In this document: positions 23,211 through 36,952 of the stretch, piece by piece | How positions within the stretch are numbered: position 1 is the stretch's first letter | How the letters are laid out: each line of letters opens with the position of its first letter | Source: Sebastes aleutianus | Lineage: Eukaryota; Chordata; Actinopteri; Perciformes; Sebastidae | Length of the DNA stretch: 64,000 nucleotides | Assembly (NCBI GenBank): GCA_916700875.1 | Contig: CAKAKS010000039.1 | Coordinates: forward strand, 12,530,544-12,594,543 | Direction: 5' to 3' | The notes under the pieces: model-generated | Database searches by the model: none | The model's input: the letters and a program-made list of their open reading frames with translations, nothing else | Told to the model about the DNA's origin: nothing | Position numbers and translations under genes: made by a program

Positions 23211-23480
23211 GTCAAGATTTTCAAGATTCACTTTATGGTCATTTCACTGAGTATTTTGCATACACAGAAGAAGGAAATGAAATATTGTTTCTCTCCCAGC
23301 AGCTCCCAGTGTCAGTGCATTAAGGATTAAGGATAGAATAAATAAGTATTAAAATTAACAATACCTAAAAAATGACAATAAAATAATAAAATAAGTAAAG
23401 GCACAATTTCACACAATTTGCAGTCGTGTTTAGCAGCAGAGAAAACGTGCATTTATGTCCATAGTGAAGTGCTGTTTTGC
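23211..23480 (+). repeat. LINE-like 3' tail fragment
   Basis: Starts gattttcaagattcacttta then tggtcatttcactgagtatt and continues as an A-rich stretch. This resembles the 3' ends of fish non-LTR elements. No reverse transcriptase frame. Confidence 0.4.
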
Positions 23481-23517
23481 ATTACTAGTCCCCATCTGAC
23501 CCAGCTTGTTTCCTTTT

Positions 23518-24530
23518 ACCTGAACCACTACCTCCACACACCTGAACCACTACAATACTTGAACCACAACCTCCACACACCTGAACCACTACCATAGCTG
23601 AACCACTACCATACCTGAACCACTACCTCCACACACCTGAACCACTACCATAGCTGAACCACTACCATACCTGAACCACTACCTCCACACTCCTGAACCA
23701 CTACCATACCTGAACCACTACCATACCTGAACCACTACCTCCACACTCCTGAACCACTGCCATACTTGAACCACTACCTCCACACTCCTGAACCACTGCC
23801 ATACTTGAACCACTACCTCCACACTCCTGAACCACCACCATACCTGAACCACTACCATACCTGAACCACCACAATACCTGAACCACTACCATACCTGAAC
23901 CACTACCATACCTGAACCACTACCTCCACACTCCTGAACCACTACCATACCTGAACCACCACAATACCTGAACCACCACAATACCTGAACCACCACCATA
24001 CCTGAACCACTACCATACCTGAACCACCACAATACCTGAACCACTGCCATACTTGAACCACTACCTCCACACTCCTGAACCACCACAATACCTGAACCAC
24101 TACCATACCTGAACCACCACAATACCTGAACCACCACAATACCTGAACCACCACAATACCTGAACCACCACAATACCTGAACCACTACCATACCTGAACC
24201 ACTGCCATACCTGAACCACTACCTCCACACTCCTGAACCACCACCATACCTGAACCACTACCATACCTGAACCACTACCCCCACACTCCTGAACCACTAC
24301 CATACCTGAACCACTACCTCCACACTCCTGAACCACTACCATACCTGAACCACTACCCCCATACTCCTGAACCACTACCATACCTGAACCACTACCTCCA
24401 CACTCCTGAACCACTACCACACCTGAACCACTACCATACCTGAACCACTACCTCCACACTCCTGAACCACTACCTCCACACTCCTGAACCACTACCATAC
24501 CTGAACCACGACCTCCACACTCACATCAAA
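23518..24530. repeat. 1-kb minisatellite, mixed 17-bp and 22-bp units
   Basis: Tandem acctgaaccactaccat (17 bp) mixed with acctccacact-cctgaaccact (22 bp) and acctgaaccaccacaat variants, more than 50 units. The plus strand has one G per unit. On the minus strand it gives open frames of VVVQVLWWFRY/CGGSG repeats. It lies about 480 bp into the probable intron 1 of znf609. Confidence 0.95.
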
Positions 24531-25701
24531 CACAGTAACAGCAGCCTTTCCCTGTTTTGTGTAACAGTTATTCACACTTATCAGTAGCCAGGTTACAATG
24601 ATATCTGTTTAACTGGGATGTTTAGCGTGTTTTCAAGCTATTTTAGCATTTTAGAAACACTTGATTGCCAATTTTACTAAATCTATAACCTCCCTTTGAC
24701 TATTTTGATTGCTTGCTGTGCAGCGAAACTGGATTAAAATGATGATTTAAAAGGGGTTAAGTGGGGAAAATGGTAAACGCTTGTCCGATAATGGATCTAT
24801 GTGTTTGACAGTGGAGGCTTGAAAGCGCCGCATCGGTTAATTTGTGCATCACACGACAGATAGGACAGTTAGGTCAACAGCTGTATAAACCATCTGTATA
24901 ATGTTATGTAGGGGGGTATATATGGTTTGTCAGCTGTCAATGCAGGTGTTGTTCTTGTTAAAATGGTCGGTTAATCGCAAAGTTACACGGAAAAACACTA
25001 AAAAAATCTCACCCATCCTAGCGCTAAGCAGCTCCGCGTCCGATAATGGATCTCGTTAGCCTGGTAGCGGGCCACAGTGGGCCTCGGGACTAGCTGCACA
25101 AGTTGTGCCAAAAAGACCTTCATATTATTCGATGTTGCACTCTTAAGTGGATGTTATCGTGTCTGTTTGAGACTAATGTTATTGCAGTGTGTTGCTGTAA
25201 GACGTTATTAGCGTGCGTGTTAGCTTTGTAAGGGCAGTGAGATCCAGGGCCGAGCAGTCAGCCACCGCTAGCTATGCTAAGCTAAGCTAACGGTAGCTAG
25301 GTTAGCTGCTAGCTCCTTTGGACTGCTGTGTTTGCAGCAATCTTCTGTTTCTTTACGTGTGTAATTAGCCACCATAACCTCCCACAGATTATTAACATTC
25401 AATTAGTGTCTGTGTTTCTTGTCCCCCACCATCTAAAACAGACAAGCACTGAGCAGGAACGTGGCTAACCTAAATGCAGGCTAACTACATGATATAAATA
25501 TCCTCTGAACAGGGTTACCAGGTTCAACTTTATTTGTATCTTACAACACAATTGACTTGAAAGTTATGATTTTGTTGCTGTTATTAAAACATGCTAATTA
25601 TAATATGACATATAGGCTCATTTTAGCACGATTGCATAACACAAGCTAGTGTTGAAGGCCTGTTACATTAGTTACTAGGAAGAAAAAGACGACTTAGTTC
25701 A

Positions 25702-26480
25702 TCACTAAATCTCAGACTTTTTGGGGCCAGGGACCCTTTACAGGGGAGAATCTTCCAAGGACCCCCTCCTAAACGTAACACTGATAAAGCATAATGCTTA
25801 CTACCATTTGTACTATTCAATACTAGGTCTGGGACAATACCTCCAGATTCGATTCGACCACAATACTTTGGTGCCGATTTGATATGTATTGCGATTTTTA
25901 AGTATTGCGATTCTACAAGTATTACAATTCGTTATTGCCATTTTTGTTAACTTTTTTTTAACTTACTTACTTTGGAAAATCTCTAAATTAATCTAGTAAA
26001 ACATTTTGATTTTCAGCATGTATGTAGTCACAGATGTCCTGAAGTCAAATATATCAGTCATTGTCAGGGATTATTTATAAAACATTTCCAGCAATTTGAT
26101 TCAAATTGCATTTGGACTCAACTTCACAGCATTGTTAGTCGACATTTCAAGTAATTGATCTTAAAAGATTTCAGAAAATGAACAGTAACGAGACTGGCAT
26201 AGCCCTAATAAATCCAGATATTTAAATTTACAAGTCTCAAGATGACTTTCAGTAAGTGCTTCAACTTATTGCTGTGTGTCACATTCATATCAGAGTTTCT
26301 ATTGGCCCAAAGCTAACGTGGGTGGGAGTAATGGACACAATATGCTTGTTTTATTCGCGCAAATGGTCCCCATCTGTAGATATGCACTTTTTATTGATAC
26401 AGCACAATTTTATAATTTATATCTAATTGCTTCGTGGACCCCCTGACAGAGTTCCAAGGACCCCACTTTGAGAATCACTG
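25702..26480. mobile_element. hAT-like non-autonomous element
   Basis: Imperfect inverted ends: tttttggggccagggaccc and aaggaccccctcc on the left; gtggaccccctgacagagtt and aaggaccccactttgagaat on the right. The interior has a probable nested fragment (ggtctgggacaatacctcca). Confidence 0.65.
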
Positions 26481-26839
26481 TTTTAAATGCCTTAAAGTTA
26501 CTCTGTCAGGGTGTGTGATTTTCATTTAACCTACCTAAAGTAATTCATCCACCTTTTTAAGTGCTGCATTGTGTGTTAATTCCATTAACAGGAAACCAAT
26601 TTAACTGTGAAGCAACATTAGGGATTATATCTGAGAATAGGCGGCATGTTTATCCTTCTAGTAAATGTGTTGACACATACCGGATATCAGTTAATGTTGT
26701 GGGAGGTGTAGATATTCTGTAGGTGTCTGACTTGTTCTGTTGAACCATATGATTCAATCTGTTTATCCAGTATCATAATTACTATATGATGACTTCTTTC
26801 AGCGTTGTGCGTCAGTGAGTTTGTGGCTTTGAGAGTCAA

Positions 26840-27125
26840 AGTAGTTTTACATAATGATGAACACACTCTGGATCAGTTTCTTCCCATCGGCCATCACTCT
26901 GATGAACACTTGAAATCAGTCATAGACTAAAACATTCACTCACTTCCATTATGATTATATTTTTACAGTTAAAATGTACACCGTATTTAACATGTACATT
27001 ATATCATCATGCACTGCCACTGTTCATATAAATCCTACATGCTGTATACTGTAGCCTACATATTCACCCGTTAAATATTTATTTCTTTGCACTATTTATA
27101 TTGTTTACAACTTACAGAAACACTT
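26840..27125 (+). repeat. LINE-like 3' end fragment
   Basis: cagtttcttcccatcggcca then tcactctgatgaacac, followed by an AT-rich tail with ttatttctttgcactattta, resembling the end of fish non-LTR elements. Confidence 0.45.
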
Positions 27126-27140
27126 GACTTGTATATAGAT

Positions 27141-27861
27141 TAGGGCTGTCAATCGACTAAAATATTGAATCGCATGATTGTCCATAGTTAATCGTGATTA
27201 ATCACACATTCTTTATGTGTTCAAAATGTACCTTAAAGGGAGATTTGTCAAGTATTTAATACTCTTATCAACATGGGAGTTGGCAAATATGCTTGCTTTA
27301 TGCAAATGTATGTATATATTTCTTATTGGAAATCAATTAACAACACAAAACAATGACAAATATTGTCCAGAAACCCTCACAGGTACTGCAATTGATCATA
27401 AAAAATATGCTCAAATCATAACATGGCAAACTGCAGCCCAACAGGCAACAACAGCTGTCAGTGTGTCAGTGTGCTGACTTGACTATGACTTGCCCCAAAC
27501 TGCATGTGATTATCATAAAGTGGGCATGTCTGTAAAGGGGAGACTCGTGGGTACCCATAGAACCCATTTTCATTCACATATCTTGAGGTCAGAGGTCAAG
27601 GGACCCCTTTGAAAATGGCCATGCTAGTTTTTCCTCACGAAAATTGAGCGTAACTTTGGAGCATTATTTAACCTCCTTCATGACAGCTAGTATGACATGG
27701 TTGGTACCAATGGATTCTTTAGGATTTTTAGTTTCATATGATACCAGTATCTTCACTCTAGCTTTAAAAACCTAAAAATCGGAAGTTGCATTAAAGAAAT
27801 TTGTGTCTTTAAAATGAATTTGCTTTAACACATTATTATCGCCTCAACTTTGACAGACCTA
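27141..27861 (+). mobile_element. family A element, full-length copy
   Basis: Ends are tagggctgtcaatcgactaa and aactttgacagaccta, inverted repeats of about 12 bp. The interior has no transposase. It is the reference for partial copies at 46, 11295, 29381, 31036, 34750, 36858, 48508 and 53673. Confidence 0.82.
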
Positions 27862-28345
27862 ATATAGACATTATATTTATGTTGTTGTATATACACCTAT
27901 TTTCGCACTTACTTGTGTACATAATAGTTGTGTCTATTCCCTTTATTTTATTTGTCCAGATTTGTGGTTCTTGATTCTTCAGAACATGAACTTGGACGTC
28001 TGACGCACTAAAGCCCAGTACCATTGGTCTTTTTCGTTGATATAATATACTCTTTGTCAGTAATAATTGTGGTGAACAGAACTTGGAGAATAACACCATT
28101 ACTGGTGGCGGCCGATGAAAGGAAGTGAAGTATTATAAAGCTGTTTCTCCTGCACCAAGTACTGAAAAATGTAAACAAAGGTGGTGAACCACAAAGAAAA
28201 GGTTGTCTGAGGTTTGTCATGTGACTGTTTTAAACCAATCACAGTGGGGTGTGTGCACAGAACATTTGACTGTGTCAATCAGCAAACATATCTGGCATCA
28301 GAGTCAAATGTCTGTAAGTCTGGGTGTGACTTCTGAAACATGCTT

Positions 28346-28866
28346 CAGTGACTACGTTTACATGCACCAAATATACATTTTTTTTGTCCTTATTCTGAAA
28401 AAGACAATATTCTTACTAAGCTGTTTACATGGCTAATGAAAATGAATATTCCTCTAATATTCCAGTTTACATTAGGGCTGTTCCGAATACCATTTTGTGG
28501 GCTTCGAAGCTTTGTTGAGAAATATTTGAAGGCATGCATCTCTGCAAACTATTGGCTAGTTGGTTTGGGTCCAACGCACAGAGCTGGACGTAAACAGACA
28601 AGAGGTTGTGTGTCACAAACTGATGTAAAAACCCTGATTGAGACACATATTGGGATTGTGCTGTGTACATGTCCAAAGAATGCTCCTTAAACCTGAATAA
28701 TATCAGCGGATCACACGTCTTAATCTGAAAATGCTCCATTCAGAATAAGGCCTAATCCAGAATAACCAAACAGAATATGCTGTTTACATGACCCAAATCA
28801 AATTCAGAATACTGTCATGTTCGAAATAATAGTGGAATATAAGTGTGCATGTAAACGTAGTCACTG
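28346..28866. mobile_element. MITE, 521 bp, with nested fragment
   Basis: Perfect 22-bp inverted ends: cagtgactacgtttacatgc on the left and gcatgtaaacgtagtcactg on the right. A second element starts inside at about 28472 (ttagggctgttccgaatacc). Confidence 0.87.
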
Positions 28867-29273
28867 TTTCTGAGTTATCTAACGTTATCCAGCTACATCA
28901 GACTTTCCAACTTGGTCTTGTGTTTGGACTGTTAGGGAGGGAGTGAGAATATTAGAATATAAAAAGGAAACTCCAGATTCTCATTCCTGGAGGATATGAG
29001 CTTCATCCTTGTATTCTGATCATGTTATGGCTGTAAAAGTTCATACCTGAAGATGCTGGTTCCTGGATAAGATCACACATGTCTTCCATAGACAGGCACA
29101 TCCTGTCATGCTAATGCTTTGTTTATACTCGCGTGCAACACCGTGGCGTGGGCCTCCGTAGATGGCGCGCCCGCTACGAGCATGCACAGAGACGTTTATG
29201 CGCAGCGCGTTGTTTGTTGCAGTATGCTCCGAAACACCAGCAGGCGTAAAAACAAAATAGTCTGTTGAATATA

Positions 29274-29915
29274 GGGGTGTAAGAAAATATCGATACACAT
29301 GAGTATTTCAATATTATGTTGTGTGATACTGTATTGTTTCTCCAAAACACTGCATAGATTTTTTTTATTAACCTCTTAAAAGTCTGTCAATCTGCCATCG
29401 GGCCCGACCGTTATCCGATCTTTCGGAGGTTGTAGTGGTTCATTTTCAAAACTAGAGAAGTTACTGGCATTATATGAAACTAGAAAACCTAATGAATCCT
29501 TTTGGTACCAACTATGTCACACTAGCTTGTCGGGAAGGAGGATAAATAACACTCCAAACTTACACCAAATTTTGGCGAGGAAAAACTGGCATGGCCATTT
29601 TCAAAGGGGTCCCTTGACCTCTGACCTCCAGATATGTGAATGAAAATGGGTTCTATGGGTACCCACGAGTCTCCCCTTCCTTTACAGACATCCCGACTTT
29701 TTTTTTCATGCAGTGTACATTTGTTGTTTTTTTCCTATTCCAAAAGGGTGTATTTCTTGGGTGTTCTTTATACAATTACCTTTTTCCTAAAATTTAATTT
29801 AAAAGAATTGCAATATATCGCCTTGCTTACAGTATTGCAGTATATCACAATATATTGAACCGTTACCCCAGTATCATGATACGTATCGTATCTCCAAACT
29901 CTTGCAAATACACAG
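29274..29915 (-). mobile_element. composite element: family B with family A inside
   Basis: The outer ends are family B (aggggtgtaagaaaatatcg; tatcatgatacgtatcgtat then cacagccca). The middle, 29381-29705, is a reverse family A segment (gaaactagaaaacctaatga ... ccatttt caaaggggtccc). The same pairing occurs at 36655-36952. Confidence 0.65.
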
Positions 29916-30034
29916 CCCAAGCCCTGTGAAGTCACCAAATGTTACCGGAAGAACGTTACGTAAATGAAACTATGTAGAAAAGAGAAGCGTTCTCTGCTTT
30001 ATTCTTTGGGAAGTCTGCTACCTGAAGCCTGATT

Positions 30035-30066
<32 letters not shown>

Positions 30067-31035
30067 GTCCATATTCCATGAGACCTTTTTTTTAGGTTTT
30101 ACAAAACAATCTCTTATATTTTTCCGCAGCCTGCAGCAAAAACCCTCTTCTTTCTTCAGTGTGTTTCCTGTTTCTCTCCAAGTATTTAATGTCATGTGAC
30201 TGTCCTTGTGGTCATGTGACTGTCCCTGTGGTCTCTCAATGAACAGTTGTAGAGATGTCTGTACAGGCCAACCTGCTCGGCCAGTCTTCCCTCGTAGGCG
30301 TCCATGTTGAAATGAAAAGTGTAACGCGTGCAGTCAGCGCATAGTTACAAAAATTCTGAGGTGCGCCACGACAAGTTGCGGAACTTTCCCACGCGACGCG
30401 AAAGCTGCGATGACGTATTTTTTTGCGCCGGCTTCACTACGTCGACAATAAACGTAACTGTCCCTCAGTCTGTTGTGTGGTCCGGTTCCAGCATCCATAA
30501 ACACTAGTTTGGATAAAATAACAGCCAGTGCAGGAGTGATTCATCAGCCATGGATTTAAAGCAGAAATTTATGTCATGCTGTTTCATTAAAGAGACTATT
30601 TGACTTATAACTACCGAGACAAGCGTTCATTCAGTTTTTTAAAATTCTCCATTTACATGATGTCCCTAATCTGATATTCAGTGCAAACATTCAAGTCAAA
30701 GGCACGCCCTTTACAACTGCACATGAATACTGAAGGAGCAAATAATCATGTGATGTAGTTTCTTCTTGATGATGTAATATTGGCACTCTGGCACACGTAT
30801 TATGATGAGTAATGTTGCATCACTGAGGCAGAAGTGTTTCCTTCTTTTCCTGCTGTTATTTGAACTTTGATTTCAGGCATTTCAGCTTTTTGCCAGTTTG
30901 TGGTTGAAATGTGGTGGTGTGGTTGACATTGAAAAAAAGTGTTTGTGTACTTTGGTCAAAAGTGTTTTATTTCAGTTTTCTATGAAGCTCATCATGATGC
31001 AATAAATACATTCAACTAGAGCAACCAGAGAATAA

Positions 31036-31286
31036 TCACACATTTTTTATCTGTTCAAAATGTATCTTGAAAGGAGATTTGTCAAGTATTAAATTCTCTT
31101 ATCAACATGGGAGTGAACAAATATGCGGCTTTATGCAAATTGTTTGTACATTTGTTGGACTTTGTTTCGGACATTTTTTCCAAATGTTTCGGACATTTTT
31201 TGTACATTTGTCGGACTGTTTTCAGACATCTTTTCCACATTTTTCGGCATTAACGCATTATTATCGTGTTAACTTTGACAGCCCTA
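31036..31286 (+). repeat. family A element, internally altered copy
   Basis: Left part as in the full copy (tcttatcaacatgggagtga). The middle is replaced by repeats of cggacattttttg/ttgtacattt. The right end is ttatcgtgttaactttgaca then gccct. Confidence 0.7.
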
Positions 31287-33189
31287 AAAAGAATACAAAG
31301 TTTGTAGGTGGGGAGGTAATGTGTTCGAACAGGTAGTTCGAAAAAACACAACTTAATTTTAAACACACCTTGTAGTCTTGAACATGTTTCCTCTTTAAAC
31401 AGCATGTGTAGAGTCGTGTTAATCTGTGTGGATGTTAGAAGTCAATCCACTTCTGTGGAAGAGAACAAGCTCCTGATCAGCAGTTTAATATCAGTGAAGT
31501 GTACATTAATAGCTGTGGACACGTAGGATTGTAGACTATCATTATGTGCAGCCAGCCCTCTGTAGTGTTAGTGCTCGAGTTGACAGCCGGGTCGCTGAGC
31601 CCGTCTGCCCCGGAGGAGGACACCAACAGGAAGCTGAGATGAGCCGATCTGTCTGCTCCTCCTGGGAGAGCCGGTCAGACAGGAAGAAAGCTCTGCTGAG
31701 CAGCGAGCTACGTGACCTGCCGTCACCCCGATCGGCCTGCCCGGCGCTCTGCCACAAACAGCCCCGGAGGTCCTTCAGTAGCGGCTGCAGTGTTGAATGA
31801 CTCGGAGGATTTCAGTGGAGTTACCTGAGCTGATGAGCTGCTGCAAACAACAGAGAATCAGACTGAAAGGGAAGTCTAGTCAGGAGGGGTGAGGGTGGTG
31901 TCGGCCTGCCGGGAAATGTAGAAATAGATATCAGAATAACCAGAAGACTTTGCCTTAATTCAGGCTGTGGTATGTTGTGATTATATCACAGCTAAGAGGC
32001 GTTTCTCAGCCCGACGCGAAGCAGACAAACCTACACTAGCATGTTTCATTTGTCATCACAGGCTAGCGTAGGCTAGCGTATTGATTTCATTATTTGGCTC
32101 TTTATTTACATTATTGTATGTTTCCATTTATTGTGTAACCACTGAAAACTGTCCAGCGTCAGTAGCATGACTCTGATAACTGCTTGTAGGCTTGCCTTTT
32201 GTTGTCAGGTGGAGGTGAGTTGCTTGACGTGGCGAGGATGTTGCTCCACTTTCTCTGTTCCCAGAGTTTTGGTTGCCAATTCACTTACGGCCATAATCTC
32301 TCTGATGTCAGATAGTTTCTGAGTCGCTGTGCTGCGGAGGCATCTCTGGCTGTTGTTTCTCTGTCTGCTGACTGAACCTCAGAGTGACAGAGAGACGGAT
32401 AAAGACAGAGCTGGGTGGATGTAGAACTGGTGCAGTAGATGATGATGGTTGTCGGTTCGCCCTCCACCTTCTCACTGCTGCTGATGCACATTAGTTTGAC
32501 ATCACTTCTAGACACACAACAAAAACGATGATTTTACATACAATTGACAACATGAAATTCAAGAATATACCAAAGAATACAGTTCATATTACACAGTGGA
32601 AACCGTTCCTGTAGACTTTAGCACGTGGTGTGACTTCCAGGTTTCGTAGCAGAGCTCTTAACAGTAGTTTCGTACATTTAGATGTTGAGCTGTTAAAGCT
32701 CTGCAGTGTGCTGACTGAGCTACACAGCCGCTGGATGATCAATAAGATGGAGAGTCCTCTATAACAGCAGAAAGAGTCCTGATGGATGCAGGCTGAACAC
32801 GGCTGCTGATACCAGCACTCAGCTCACTGTTCAGGTCCTGAATTACAGCCAGAGGTGAACTAACTGGCTGCCCTGGCAATTTGGTTCTGTGTCCGTCATA
32901 AAAACTGTTTGCACTTCACTTTAGACACATTTCTGCTTCCATCCACAGTAAAGAGAGACAGGAAACGAGACTACAAGCAGCCAGATACTGGACTCTAATC
33001 TGAGAGTCTTGATTCACTCCAGCTTTTATAACAACAACATTTAGGACAGAAATTAGTTCATTTCAGTGGATTCACTCACCTCAGGTTCCTGACTTTAATT
33101 CTCTTTTAACACTGTGTAAAATCTTTAATTATTTTTATTATTTTAGCAGTTTTAAGTAACGGTCTATATGAAATAGATTTAACTACCAA

Positions 33190-33277
33190 TGTAGCATTAA
33201 AGCATGGTGGAATTAGCTAACTAGCGGACAGCTGGCTAGTTAGCTAGTTTGCTAATTCCGCCATGCTTTTAATGCGG
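33190..33277. repeat. imperfect hairpin
   Basis: gcattaaagcatggtggaat then tagctaactagc pairs with gctagttagct ... gctaattccgccatgctttt aatgc. The right arm has a 10-bp insertion. Confidence 0.7.
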
Positions 33278-33589
33278 GCTGGTGGCCAGCGGCAGCGCCG
33301 GGTCTAAGTCTCCCACCATCTCTCGCAAGCGGTCTCGGACCAGTTGTTTTGGTCCACACCAGAGTATGATTACTGCGTTCACAACGTCGCAACACACCGC
33401 ACCAGAGTTTGTTAGCTGACAGCATCAGAGAAGCTAACGAACTTAGGAGAAACTAATGACATTGGAGAAGCTAACGGCTTTAGTCAATTTTTATGCTTTT
33501 TTAACCTATTTCCAAGAAACTTCTGAGCACATCTCTGGTAAACACCACATTTAAAGTGGTGTTTTTGTGCGATTCTTAGTGGAGAAACT

Positions 33590-34135
33590 CAGTTTTACAG
33601 ATCTGTCGATTAAATCAACTAATCGATTAACAAAACAAAATAGTATGAGTGTTAGTGGGCGTACACATGCCGCGTCTTATGCACGCTCAAATCCATTGTT
33701 GTCAATGTAGACGCGCAGCAGGCTCGCTCAAACCCAAGCGCCTGTTTTTCAGGGCGAGACGGCTGCGCTCCGAGATAAAAATATTTCAACCGCATGTCGT
33801 GACGAAGAACAACCAATCACAGCTGGCAGATATCTTTTCTTTCTTCCCTGAATATCAGTCTACGGTAAATATATGGAGGAGGAGTTAATCATTATAGTAC
33901 AAATCGAGCAGTAATGTTACTGTGAGGGGTTTACGGTGCTGGAAATCCATCTATCTTTGCTAAATTACCCCAAATTCATCATCGTCATCGCAGTGCGCAG
34001 GTTTTGGTTGCTTAAGCGCAACAGTAGCGCAACCCCCCTAACATCTTGGATAAAAGGATGACGGCGGCACGGCTGGTGTTTTCCACATGCTTACTCAACT
34101 AACGATTTTTTTTGGTTGAGGACGGCCCTAATTGC
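33590..34135. mobile_element. probable hAT-like non-autonomous element
   Basis: Left side cgattaaatcaactaatcga and right side actcaactaacgatttttt then ggttgaggacggccctaa resemble the two ends of a known fish hAT type. The left tip is unclear. No transposase frame. Confidence 0.4.
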
Positions 34136-34139
34136 GAGG

Positions 34140-34250
34140 CAACAGCTTGGGTCCATGTTTACTTCCTGTCAGCTGATGTCATTCACTGCAACAGGAAATA
34201 AACTGGGACACATTTGTAATGTTTACAGCTGTGACATGGTTGACATCCAT
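34140..34250 (+). repeat. fragment of the 21987-22511 MITE family
   Basis: Matches 22201-22310 (cttgggtccatgtttacttc, aataaactgggacacatttg). Confidence 0.7.
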
Positions 34251-34749
34251 CACTGCTAACGGACCGATAAAAACACAACGCTGTAAAGAATTGTACCACC
34301 CATTAATCTTTAAACCCTAGCGGCGTATTTTCACACGTTTTAAGGGCGTGATGCTGCTGAAACTCACTTGACACACTGACATAACGTTTAAACAGGCTGT
34401 TTATCATGAGCGGGTCAGCAGTCCATCCAGACAGAGAGGACGAGGCTCCACACCAGCTTCATGCTCTGGTTTCTATATTAGAACTGTCATTGTGTCGCTG
34501 GTGCAGTTTGTGGGTTGTTGGTGTTTTTATGCCCGTCTAGGATTCACATGTCATGGCATCAGAGTTGCTTCATGGTGGAGTCTGAAGAGGTTAAAGACAT
34601 GATTAGCATCATGTGACACTGCTCAGATTTAAAATGGCATTTATTTTTAACCCTGAACAGCAGTGATGTAAATCAGCTCTCTGCTACTACGTCTATTGAC
34701 AGGAAACTTGTGATAAAATTACATTCTCTCCCATTTGATATTAATATTA

Positions 34750-34850
34750 TGGCTGTCAAAGTTAACGTGATAATAACACGTTAACGCAAATTTGTTTTAA
34801 CGCCACAAATTCTTTAATGTATTAATGCAACTTGTGATTGGTGTTACACC
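34750..34850 (-). repeat. family A end fragment
   Basis: Starts ggctgtcaaagttaacgtga and continues taataacacgttaacgcaaa, the reverse of the family's right end. Confidence 0.7.
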
Positions 34851-36654
34851 ATGTTAACTAGGGCTGTGTGACTTCACATTATTTGGAGCCCTCTCATACA
34901 CTTTATGTTAAGCTTTCTAGTAGACGTTCTTATCTCTTATTGGCCTTCATGTGCTGAAACAGGATGCGGGTGTTTCCACCGCTGGCAGTGGCAGCTGCAT
35001 GACACAGCCTGCAGGTGAGGGTGTTTTTTTCTTGAGAAACCAAAATCCACAAAATGGAGGATGTCCCCTTTTATGTAGAGAGTGAGGGACTTGATTGCGA
35101 TGCTCAGGTGTGGTGGTTTAACTTTCACTTCCTTCAGGTCTCATTATAAGAGTAGTGTCTGCAGAAGGCTTCTGTTACTGTGATTTACTGACAGCAGTCT
35201 CACTGTGGTTCAGTCTTCAGGGTCTTTACACACTGATGCAGGAGTTTAGTATTAATGCCTCTAACTCTTTGAATTTGATTTAAAAGCCCAACAAACTGTG
35301 TAAAGGCCGAAGTGCAGCTGCTGGTTTCTACCTTAATAGTCTGTTTTCAGTGAGCTACTATGTACAGCAGGCTGTGGCAATAATTTAACAATCAGCTGAC
35401 TGACAGCGACCAGAAGCGAAATCAAACAACCGTTGGAGATTTCCCTGTGGGTTTCCAGATATAGAGTTTGACCCCATGACTCTCCTCTCTGTAGTTTGGT
35501 TGCATCTGCAAATAAATTATCCACAAAGAGAGTTCAGTGGGAAGTCACAACATCCCATATCTGTTGTGTTCTTTTATTATTTATGAGGCACAAACACACC
35601 TGTTGTGTTAAGTTAATGGAGACAAAATGAATGGTTTGTTTTGGTGACGGATACGGAACGGATATGACGTCACGTTAATCAGACTACAACAATAAAAGCG
35701 GTAACTTCCTTTAACCTCCGCATAGACTCAAATAAAGCAAATATATTAATTCTGGCATTAAAAAATCTATTTCAAAATCGTAGAAAAAACATGACAGTTC
35801 TGCATCTGGATGAATCTAGTCCAGATGTTTCCACCTACACTGTGTGACTTGAATATAGATTTTTTTTTTTACTTCAAACTGCAGCTTCCAGATGTTTGTA
35901 GTCACTTTTAAATCCTCTGCCTTCCCTTGCTTTGAGTTTGTAGATGATAACCACACAGAGACGTTTATCACTGACTATAAAACCATGACTGTGGTATTCA
36001 GTATTTATAGAGTCTTCAGCTGTTTATTATCTTCTCTCCTCCTCCTCTGAACCTAAACACATCTTTGGTATGTCTAACAGAAGAGAAACAGGGTTTGTGT
36101 CCTGCAGGTTTAACAGACAGCAGACATCATTCAGAGACGGACTGTAAACATCCAACAGGCAGCTCAAGTAGTGAAAGTGGTTAGTGGATTATGGGATTTA
36201 CAGAAAGTTAAAAGCAGTTCAGGGTGGACTGCGAACCAGCCACAGAGAGGCTGGGTCAGTGGTTGGTTCAGTAACACCCTTCAATACCTGCTCAACATCA
36301 TCCTAAAAGTAAATACATAAAGACACTTAAGACCAGCGTCCCTTTTGGCTCTCAGAGTCAGACACCTTTATGTTCAGCTCAACACCATGGTCTAGACGGG
36401 ATGCAGCGTTGGTTTAACCCCGACCTTTGACCTCTACTAGAGCAGAGCTGCTGGACAGACTACTTAAAGTGTGACCTTTGACCTACAGAGAGAGGGGTGG
36501 TAGTGAAAGCTGGATTAGAGCTTCTTCACTCAAAGGAATAGTTCAACATTTTTCTGGCAGAGAATTAGATATTTAAATTGTATTGATACGGCTCTGATGT
36601 CTTTGTGATAGATGTAACTCTACAGACAGCAGCTGCTTAGCTTAGCTTAGCATT

Positions 36655-36952
36655 ATAGCTGTGTATTGGCAAGAATATTACGATACGTATCATGATACAG
36701 GGGTAACGATTCATATTGTGATATATAGCGATACTGTATATTTCGTTGTTTTTTTTTATTTGATTGTAGGAAAAATGTATAATAGAAGTGTAAAGAACAC
36801 ACCAGAAATAAACCATTTTATAATAGGCAAAAATAACATTTATACTGCATGCAAATGTCTGTAAAGGGGAGACTGGTCAGTACCCATAGAACCCTTTTTC
36901 ATTCACATATCTGGAGGTCAGAGGTCAAGGGACCCCTTTGAAAATGGCCATA
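36655..36952 (+). mobile_element. composite family B plus family A fragment
   Basis: Begins gctgtgtattggcaagaata then cgatacgtatcatgatacag (family B). It then passes at about 36858 into family A interior (gtaaaggggagactggtcag ... gaggtcaagggacccctttg). Confidence 0.7.

Noticed and set aside
23518..24420. Gly/Val/Trp-repeat frames on the minus strand
   Set aside because: They are translations of the 17/22-bp minisatellite; no start context, no non-repeat sequence.
31290..31340. tRNA-like ttcgaac words near 31325-31340
   Set aside because: There is no cloverleaf, A box or acceptor stem around them.
31546..31800. Open frames on both strands in a GC-richer patch
   Set aside because: Frames are Ser/Arg-rich with no family motif. 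Overlap on both strands suggests composition only.
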